In this document: piece after piece, positions 8,159 through 12,871 of the stretch
Layout: each line of letters begins with the position of its first letter
Numbering within the stretch: position 1 is the first letter of the stretch
Assembly: GCA_010027395.1 (NCBI GenBank)
Contig: RGVD01000051.1
Span: 1-12,871 of the forward strand
Direction of reading: 5' to 3'
Source: Bacteroidota bacterium
Lineage (GTDB): Bacteria > Bacteroidota > Bacteroidia > UKL13-3
DNA: 12,871 nt
Made by a program: the position numbers and the translations under genes
Notes under the pieces: model-generated
Database searches by the model: none
What the model was told of the DNA's origin: nothing
What the model saw: the letters and a program-made list of their open reading frames with translations, nothing else

Positions 8159-8889
8159 GCTAGGCTAATTTCTTTGTTTGAAAACTGTTGAATGCTGCCA
8201 TCCTCAATGGCCACCTCTAATTGACCTTGATGCGTAACGCCCAAAATTTTTCCGTACTTTGTTTGTTCGGCAAAGCTAAAAAGTGTTTTCACATTTTTTA
8301 AATATAATGCATCATGATACCCCTCAAAGATGTTTTGTTTTTGGGTCTTTAGTTGTTTGTAGCGCTTTGAGAAACAAGTTTCAAATAGCTTTAACTCTTC
8401 AAATACATCATAGCTTTTACCTGTAATCAAAGCCAATGAACTGGCTTGGGTATTATAAAAATCAGTTTGGTTGATATTGATGCCAATACCAATGAAAGCG
8501 ACTTTAATTTGGCTTTGAGAAATACTATTTTCAATCAAAATACCTGATACTTTTTTATGATTCACCATGATGTCGTTGGGCCACTTAATAAAGCACTCGC
8601 TGATGTTTTTATTTATGAAATAATCATACACAGCAAGGCTTACCGCCATGTTCAGGTATACCTGTTCTTCAATTTTTAAAAAATCAGGGGATACCACCAA
8701 TGTAAATAATAGGTTCTTATCTGTTTGGCTTTCCCATACATTGTTTTGTTGCCCTTTTCCTTGGTTTTGGTAGGAAGCCGACACAATCGTATTTGCCTTT
8801 ATTTTAGTCTCAGACCATAGCTTTTTTGCTAAGTCGTTGGTAGAACTTATCTCGTTAAAATGCAGATGAAAAAAATGATTATCAGACAA
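8155..8889 (-). CDS. birA: Biotin--[acetyl-CoA-carboxylase] ligase, single-domain (no DNA-binding repressor domain)
   Basis: The protein has 244 residues. It activates biotin with ATP to biotinyl-AMP and transfers it to a lysine of the biotin carboxyl carrier protein. Visible motifs: SSTNDLAK (15-22), the adenylate loop GKGQQNNVW (44-52), KWPND (102-106), KVSGILIE (113-120) and GIGININ (134-140), then a small C-terminal domain ending near IEDGSIQQF. The start lacks the winged-helix domain of the E. coli BirA repressor, so it is a ligase only. The adenylate loop departs from the consensus GRGRxGRxW: Lys, Gln and Asn replace the first Arg, the second Arg and the Gly. It is the first gene of the minus-strand operon and is read from the promoter at 8926-8953. 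Confidence 0.95.
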   Translation of the reverse strand: MSDNHFFHLHFNEISSTNDLAKKLWSETKIKANTIVSASYQNQGKGQQNNVWESQTDKNLLFTLVVSPDFLKIEEQVYLNMAVSLAVYDYFINKNISECFIKWPNDIMVNHKKVSGILIENSISQSQIKVAFIGIGININQTDFYNTQASSLALITGKSYDVFEELKLFETCFSKRYKQLKTQKQNIFEGYHDALYLKNVKTLFSFAEQTKYGKILGVTHQGQLEVAIEDGSIQQFSNKEISLA

Positions 8890-8925
8890 AATAAGGGATT
8901 AAGACTTTTATAGTTTATTTTGCGC

Positions 8926-8953
8926 CAAATATATTAAACAAAAGCATGGCAAA
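8926..8953 (-). promoter_or_regulatory. birA: Bacteroidota-type promoter for the birA-coaX operon
   Basis: Read on the minus strand, TATATTTG (8933 to 8926) matches the -7 element TAnnTTTG exactly, and TTTG (8953 to 8950) is a candidate -33 element at a spacing of 16 bases, slightly short of the usual 17-23. Transcription would start near 8920, about 30 bases before the birA ATG. The -33 element lies inside the first codons of the divergent rsfS gene. Confidence 0.5.
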
Positions 8954-9542
8954 AACACCAGCTAAAAAAACAGCAGTTAAAAAAGTAGCTGCTAAGAAAG
9001 CAAGCACTGCAGCTAAGAAAACAGCTGCTAAAACTGCAGCACCTAAAAAGGTAGCTGTTAAGAAAACTGCAGCAAAGAAAACGGCCGTTAAAAAAACCGC
9101 AGCTAAAAAAACGAGCAAAGCGGTTGTAGAAATTGAAGAAAAGAAAGTAGCCGCCAAAAAAAGACCGGCAAAAAGAATATCTCAAATGGAAGATGGCATG
9201 GCTTTGTCGCTATTAGTAGCACAAGGTATGTACGAAAAGAAAGCGGAGAACATTAAGATTTTGGATATGCGTGCTATCCCCACAGCATCTGCAGATTATT
9301 TTGTAATTAGCCATGCGGCTAGCGATAAGCAAGTAGAAGCCATTGCCGATTCAGCAGAAGACTTTGTGCAAAAAAGCATTGGCGAGTGGCCTTGGCACAC
9401 CGAAGGTTACGAGAATTGCGAGTGGATATTATTGGATTATATAGATGTGGTAGCCCATGTGTTTAAAGAAGACCTCCGTGAATTCTATGGTTTAGAAGAA
9501 CTTTGGGGCGATGCGGTTGATGTTCCTTTTAAAGGTAAATAG
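8946..9542 (+). CDS. rsfS: Ribosomal silencing factor RsfS with histone-H1-like Lys/Ala-rich N-terminal tail
   Basis: The protein has 198 residues. The RsfS/Iojap fold covers about 84-187: MALSLLVAQGMYEKKAENIKILDMR, ADYFVISHAASDKQVEAIAD (116-135), the WHTEGYENCEWILLDYIDVVAHVF core (150-173), and FYGLEELWGDA (180-190). RsfS binds ribosomal protein uL14 on the large subunit and blocks subunit joining under starvation (family knowledge). Usual members are about 105-130 residues; here 80 extra residues precede the domain. Residues 2-57 are KKTAAKKTAVKK-type five-residue repeats like histone H1 tails, and 60-80 end in KKRPAKRISQ. An internal ATG at 9186-9188 (Met81) would give a normal-length RsfS. 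I kept the upstream start because the frame is open, K-rich coding is maintained up to it, and it sits a normal distance from birA. It is divergent from birA and followed by a terminator. Confidence 0.93.
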   Translation: MAKTPAKKTAVKKVAAKKASTAAKKTAAKTAAPKKVAVKKTAAKKTAVKKTAAKKTSKAVVEIEEKKVAAKKRPAKRISQMEDGMALSLLVAQGMYEKKAENIKILDMRAIPTASADYFVISHAASDKQVEAIADSAEDFVQKSIGEWPWHTEGYENCEWILLDYIDVVAHVFKEDLREFYGLEELWGDAVDVPFKGK

Positions 9543-9553
9543 AAAAAAATTAT

Positions 9554-9582
9554 TGGCTGGTTACAATACCGGCCATTTTTTT
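9554..9582 (+). terminator. Intrinsic terminator of rsfS
   Basis: TGGCTGGT (9554-9561) pairs with ACCGGCCA (9568-9575) with one G-U wobble around a 6-base loop and is followed by seven T (9576-9582). It begins 12 bases after the rsfS stop codon, so rsfS is probably transcribed alone. Confidence 0.88.
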
Positions 9583-9601
9583 GTTCCGCCCTTATTGTGT
9601 G

Positions 9602-9713
9602 TTCTTCACCAACAAGTAATTGCTAAAATTTTCGTGATGTCAGGAGTTTCCATCTGACATTTATTTTTTCTGAAAGTGATTCTCAATAGTACTATGATGT
9701 TGTTGGTGAAGAA
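9602..9713. repeat. Nested inverted repeat, possible MITE-like element or structured RNA
   Basis: A perfect 14-bp inverted repeat forms the ends: TTCTTCACCAACAA at 9602-9615 and TTGTTGGTGAAGAA at 9700-9713, 84 bases apart. Inside it a second perfect inverted repeat, ATGTCAG (9637-9643) and CTGACAT (9654-9660), closes a 10-base loop. No reading frame of note lies inside. The size (112 bp) and terminal inverted repeats fit a small non-autonomous mobile element, though no clear target-site duplication is visible at its edges. A structured non-coding RNA is the alternative. Confidence 0.6.
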
Positions 9714-9729
9714 TTCAACAACGGCTAAT

Positions 9730-9792
9730 CCCAATTCCCTGTCACCCTGAGCGGAGTCGAATGGGTGAACGAATGCCTCAAATTTCCTCTTG
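9730..9792. repeat. Dispersed intergenic repeat, copy 1 (CACCCTGAGC...GTCGAATGGGTG core)
   Basis: This 63-bp unit begins CCCAATTCCCTGTCACCCTG and ends AATTTCCTCTTG. It is repeated in the same orientation at 9865-9927. The core is bounded by CACCC (9743-9747) and GGGTG (9763-9767), complementary ends of a small hairpin. The core resembles the CACCCTGAGC-TTGTCGAAGGGTG family of intergenic repeats seen in many Bacteroidota and other genomes (recalled, not searched). Confidence 0.85.
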
Positions 9793-9814
9793 CCTGAATC
9801 CTAGCTCCTCTTTT

Positions 9815-9858
9815 AACCACAAAGCACACAGAGTGTATACAACACAGAGGCCACAAAG
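9815..9858. repeat. CACAAAG/CACAGAG intergenic repeat
   Basis: A symmetric order of short motifs lies between the two 63-bp copies: CCACAAAG (9817-9824), CACAGAG (9827-9833), CACAGAG (9843-9849), CCACAAAG (9851-9858). Such CACAAAG-rich stretches occur as dispersed non-coding repeats in Bacteroidota, as far as I recall. No coding function is seen. Confidence 0.6.
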
Positions 9859-9864
9859 AAAATT

Positions 9865-9927
9865 CCCAATCCACTGTCACCCTGAGCTTGTCGAATGGGT
9901 GAACGGATGCTCTCAAATTTTCTATTG
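9865..9927. repeat. Dispersed intergenic repeat, copy 2
   Basis: A 63-bp direct copy of 9730-9792. It differs chiefly in the centre of the hairpin (GAGCTTGTCG instead of GAGCGGAGTCG) and by a few substitutions in the flanks. The shared flanks (CCCAAT... upstream and TCAAATTT... downstream) show that the repeated unit is larger than the hairpin core alone. Confidence 0.85.
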
Positions 9928-9928
9928 A

Positions 9929-9958
9929 CCCACCCCTAACCCCTCCCAGGAGGGGAGT
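9929..9958. repeat. GC-rich palindromic repeat CCCCTCC-CA-GGAGGGG
   Basis: CCCCTCC (9940-9946) and GGAGGGG (9949-9955) form a 7-bp palindrome with a 2-base centre, preceded by CCCACCCCTAAC. The GC content is far above the surroundings. It resembles another widespread intergenic repeat family of Bacteroidota (recalled). It could slow transcription leaving the DUF4384 gene, but no U-run follows on either strand. Confidence 0.65.
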
Positions 9959-9971
9959 GCATTCGATTAAT

Positions 9972-10748
9972 TTATTCACTTACCACAAATGAAAAATTTC
10001 TCACCCTTCTTTCATCAGGACTTATAGAATATATCCAATGCAAAATGTCATTCATGTTTTCTTTGCCTGTAAACGGAATATTAGTAAATACAAATATCAA
10101 ATTATCCGATTCAATCTCTTCTTTCAGGTCTAATGAGTAGGCAATGCCTTTGTTTATAGGAAAATGCAGGTGCTCTGATTCTTTAATACTATTTGCCTTT
10201 TCATATTGATTGGGAAAAAGTTGAATGCATTGGCTATCGCTTAGTAAAAATATGCGGAGATAGCCATTTGCATAGGCAATGGTTTCAAAAGTTAATGCTT
10301 CATTGGCTTTATATGACTCTCTTATTCCTTTGATGTCAAATACAAAAGAAGGGTCGCTTTTCTTTTCGTATTTTATCACATCGGCATCTATCAATGCTTC
10401 GTAATAATCTTGTTGGGCACTTTCATCATGCTTTTTTTGCAAGCGAATGTTTTGAATGTTTGTGATAGCACCACTTAACTCAACACTTGCAATGGAGTTA
10501 AAAACTTGATAGATTTTCTTATTGCTTTCTGTGGTTAGCAATACATTACTCGAGCCAATGTATTCTGCAACACCTGCTTTTTTCAAAGCATCTTTTTTGG
10601 CTTCCTCAATAGCTTTCTCTTTTGTTTGGTTGGCTGTTTTATCATCCGACATATAGGCTTTGCCTACAGCATCTTTTATGGCTAGCGTTTTTTGGGCTGT
10701 TGCCAATTGGCAAACAAAAAACAAAATGATGAAAACAAAATACCTCAT
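9972..10748 (-). CDS. Exported LPP20/FlgT-N-like plus DUF4384 protein, partner of the caspase gene
   Basis: The protein has 258 residues with a signal peptide (MRYFVFIILFFVCQLATA-Q, cleavage near 18/19; no lipobox Cys), so it is periplasmic or outer-membrane-facing. Residues about 28-128 resemble the LPP20/FlgT N-terminal fold: KAIEEAKKDALKKAGV (45-60) is the family's helix, followed by strands ending DYYEALIDADVIKYE. Residues about 145-240 resemble DUF4384: YKANEALTFETIAYANGYLRIFLL, then QLFPN and the FPINKGIAYSLDL segment, a beta-sandwich often encoded beside or fused to bacterial caspase-like proteases (family knowledge). The biochemical function is unknown. Its ATG lies one base after the TAG of the parvulin-caspase gene, so the two are surely co-transcribed and probably act together. 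The domain assignments are from pattern recognition only. Confidence 0.8.
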   Translation of the reverse strand: MRYFVFIILFFVCQLATAQKTLAIKDAVGKAYMSDDKTANQTKEKAIEEAKKDALKKAGVAEYIGSSNVLLTTESNKKIYQVFNSIASVELSGAITNIQNIRLQKKHDESAQQDYYEALIDADVIKYEKKSDPSFVFDIKGIRESYKANEALTFETIAYANGYLRIFLLSDSQCIQLFPNQYEKANSIKESEHLHFPINKGIAYSLDLKEEIESDNLIFVFTNIPFTGKENMNDILHWIYSISPDERRVRNFSFVVSE

Positions 10749-10749
10749 A

Positions 10750-12871
10750 CTAATATTTTATAAATGCTTTTTCTTTCATATCGCCTGTAATGGTTGGGTG
10801 CTGCTCTATGCCATGTATCCGTGCCGCTTGGTATGGAACACCCTCATTTCTGTCTGACACATAATCATACAATTCTTGGTAGGTTAAAACACCATCCTTG
10901 TTTTTATCTGAATGTTCTTTGTCTTGAATAGCCTTTAGAAAGAAATACGTAAACATGCCATGTTGCTTTTCGTCATACCAAGTAGATACTTCAGTGCCTG
11001 ATGAAGAAGCAATAACCACCGCATTTTTCATGGTTAAAACAGGGTCAATAACCTTTATGGTTAATGGACTGATTTTATCAAACACATTTGCCCCCGAGAA
11101 ACAAGCATCCAACACAATGGTTAATGATTTTGCTCTAAGCTGCGCCAAATTTTGGTAAAACACATCCAACGAATAGCCACTATTTTCAACGTAGTTGGGG
11201 TTACACTCCACAGGCACAAAATAACCCTTGTTGTCTTTTAAGCCAGGTGCCCCATGTCCTGCATAAAAAATAAACACATCCGATATGTTTTCTTTTATGG
11301 TATTTGCTAATCTACCTTTTTGATTCTCTTTGGTGCCAAACAAGGTATTGAAATCCCCAAGTGTAGCGTTTTCTTTAAACAAAATATTACCCTCTTTAAA
11401 GCCCAACACATTGATTAAATAATTCTTCATGCTTTGTGCATCGCTTATGGCGTAGGCAACTGGTTTAACATTTACATAATTCCTATTACCAATGATTACT
11501 GCAATTGCATTGGGGTTCTTCAGGCTTGTTTGAGGAATTTGAAAATCTACGTCTGATAAGCCAACATTAAGCTGCATTTGTTCTGTTGTTGTTATTTCTC
11601 TATTTGCTTTAGAGTCTTCTTCCAACTCTATTGGTTTAAAATTATATTTTACATTTAGCTGACTAAATTTAACATTCTTAGTATTATCGTATAAATAATT
11701 TTCTGTTCCTAAAGAGAATGTAAGTTGTATTATTTGAATCTTATCTCCATCAAAAGCAAAACATGGTTTACTAAATTTTACATCATTCCACTTTTTCTTA
11801 AAATTTTGTGCTTTTAAAATGGGTACTTTTATCAAAATATTTCCATATATGTTGCTATTGATTAGGTAGCTTTCGTTATCAGCATCATATGCATTTAAAA
11901 TGAAATCTCGTTCATCAGTAAATTGCTTCATACCCAAATCATCAGTCACTTGCTTTTGCAATTCTTTTATTTTGGCATTTCGCGTTTGTTCATTCACCCT
12001 TGTTTGGTAATCTGATGTTTTTTCGAACTCTCCTTTTTGCTGCCATTCATTAATTTTTGTTTCTATGCTTAATTTTATCTTAAATGCTTGTGAGTTTTTG
12101 TATATTGAGTCATAGAAATAACTTCTACTATCATGAATTATTTTGTATTTTATTAGTGAATCATTATAAAATTCACTGTTTTGTCTTTTATCAATTAGTT
12201 TAATAATATGAAATCCATAGTCTGTTTTAAATGGTTTCGACACTTCATTTACTTTAAGCGCAAAGCATATGTCTTTATAATTCTCAGGATAACCACTCAA
12301 ACTTGACATCCAATTTATAACCCCTTTATTAGGCTTACTACCTTCATCTTGTGAGTATTTCTCAACTAGTCTTTCAAAACTTTCGCCTGATTGTATTTGT
12401 TTATAAATTGAATCTGCTTTTAATTGTGTGTCTTTCCATTCAATTTCTGAAGGTTTAGGGCTTACTCTTAACATGATATGGGCAACTTTTACATCTCCTC
12501 TAGCAGCACGCTTGTCGTTCACTTTCATAATATGATAACCAAATTGTGTGCGAAATGGAGCCGACACATCCCCTTTTGCAGTTTTGTATGCTTGTGTTTC
12601 AAATTCATACACCATATTAAAAAGTCCAAACCAACCCAGACCAATTTTTCTTTTTGCAGAAGGGTCTTCAGAATATTTTAAAGCCAAACTGTCAAAATTT
12701 TCACCTTTGGCATATCGTCTTTTCAAATCTACTAATTTGTTATTAGCAGATAAAATATCAGCAGGCGAAGCATCATAGGGGCACATGATAAAAATATGGC
12801 TTGCATTTATTTCATATTTGAGTCTACTTTTAGCTTCATCAAACAAAAATTGCATCTTTCTCTTTTCGTAA
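10750..12871 (-). CDS. Parvulin (PpiC) x2 - middle domain - caspase-like protease fusion, 5' end beyond window
   Basis: The frame runs open to the right edge. The first in-window Met (12855) is preceded by in-frame codons (YEKRK), and homologues have sequence before it, so the N-terminus and any signal peptide are missing. Numbering from that Met (701 residues): parvulin 1 at about 16-116 (NASHIFIM, FDSLALKYSEDPSAK, GWFGLFNMVYEFE, TQFGYHIMKVND); parvulin 2 at about 122-224 (VKVAHIMLRV, FERLVEKYSQDEGS, TDYGFHIIKLIDKR); a middle domain at about 262-410 beginning INEWQQKGEFEKTSDYQTRV; and a caspase-like (peptidase C14) domain at about 447-695. The catalytic His534 is in YAGHG and Cys585 in LDACFSG. 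DKNKDGVLTYQE (650-661) is a complete EF-hand-type calcium loop. Parvulins turn prolyl bonds and chaperone envelope proteins; caspase-like enzymes cut after Arg/Lys or Asp. The combined job is unknown. It is first in an operon with the DUF4384 gene. Confidence 0.92.
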   Translation of the reverse strand, partial: YEKRKMQFLFDEAKSRLKYEINASHIFIMCPYDASPADILSANNKLVDLKRRYAKGENFDSLALKYSEDPSAKRKIGLGWFGLFNMVYEFETQAYKTAKGDVSAPFRTQFGYHIMKVNDKRAARGDVKVAHIMLRVSPKPSEIEWKDTQLKADSIYKQIQSGESFERLVEKYSQDEGSKPNKGVINWMSSLSGYPENYKDICFALKVNEVSKPFKTDYGFHIIKLIDKRQNSEFYNDSLIKYKIIHDSRSYFYDSIYKNSQAFKIKLSIETKINEWQQKGEFEKTSDYQTRVNEQTRNAKIKELQKQVTDDLGMKQFTDERDFILNAYDADNESYLINSNIYGNILIKVPILKAQNFKKKWNDVKFSKPCFAFDGDKIQIIQLTFSLGTENYLYDNTKNVKFSQLNVKYNFKPIELEEDSKANREITTTEQMQLNVGLSDVDFQIPQTSLKNPNAIAVIIGNRNYVNVKPVAYAISDAQSMKNYLINVLGFKEGNILFKENATLGDFNTLFGTKENQKGRLANTIKENISDVFIFYAGHGAPGLKDNKGYFVPVECNPNYVENSGYSLDVFYQNLAQLRAKSLTIVLDACFSGANVFDKISPLTIKVIDPVLTMKNAVVIASSSGTEVSTWYDEKQHGMFTYFFLKAIQDKEHSDKNKDGVLTYQELYDYVSDRNEGVPYQAARIHGIEQHPTITGDMKEKAFIKY

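Noticed and set aside
8915..8922. TTATTTTG as a possible -7 element for rsfS
   Set aside because: It has one mismatch to TAnnTTTG and no -33 TTTG at the right distance; too weak to list.
8915..9185. Two minus-strand frames opposite the rsfS tail (Ala/Val/Phe- and Cys/Phe-rich)
   Set aside because: They are the antisense reading of the Lys/Ala repeat codons and cover no more than that low-complexity stretch plus its edges.
9725..9979. 84-residue minus-strand frame over the repeat spacer
   Set aside because: Its peptides (PLLGGVRGG, HPFDKLRVT, HSTPLRVT) are translations of the intergenic repeats themselves; composition is unlike the neighbours and there is no supported start.
1..12871. CRISPR arrays, tRNA, rRNA, riboswitch, prophage or transposase genes
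   Set aside because: Looked for; no regularly spaced repeats, cloverleaf, rRNA-like stretch or transposase reading frame was seen.

Overview
The window looks like chromosomal DNA of an uncultured or little-studied member of the Bacteroidota, possibly near Chitinophagales or Sphingobacteriales (the order is a guess). It is AT-rich. A secreted protein ends in a type IX secretion (T9SS) sorting domain. Two promoters fit the Bacteroidota pattern TTTG / TAnnTTTG. Several gene families are typical of the phylum: the UvrD-like helicase with GPGTGKT and TYTDAG motifs, the Lys-rich cold-shock protein, the biotin ligase divergent from rsfS, and a parvulin of the Bacteroidota PpiC type.

Layout. (1) 1-2019, minus: the N-terminal 673 residues of a superfamily 1 DNA helicase, cut by the left edge. 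(2) 2139-3992, plus: a secreted DUF4397-repeat protein with a T9SS sorting domain, with its own promoter and a strong terminator. (3) 4171-4701, plus: a cold-shock-domain protein with a basic N-terminal tail, convergent with a PAP2 phosphatase (4711-5421, minus). (4) 5584-8889, minus: a tight operon birA-coaX-outer membrane beta-barrel-SRPBCC protein, read from a promoter in front of birA. (5) 8946-9542, plus: rsfS, divergent from birA, with an 80-residue Lys/Ala-rich histone-H1-like extension and a good intrinsic terminator. (6) 9583-9971: a gene-free spacer packed with four kinds of repeats. (7) 9972-12871, minus: a two-gene unit whose first gene joins two parvulin prolyl isomerase domains, a middle domain and a C-terminal caspase-like protease domain in one reading frame (its 5' end lies beyond the right edge). 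Its second gene, one base downstream, encodes an exported protein resembling LPP20/FlgT-N plus DUF4384.

How they work together: birA (biotin transfer) and coaX (first step of coenzyme A synthesis) are cofactor housekeeping genes sharing an operon with envelope proteins. rsfS and the cold-shock protein act on ribosomes and RNA. The caspase unit is the least ordinary part: a probable envelope-located protease fused to folding catalysts, with a partner of a family often found beside bacterial caspases. The repeat-filled spacer separates it from rsfS, where many Bacteroidota genomes carry ftsH, so the caspase unit may sit at a rearrangement or insertion point.
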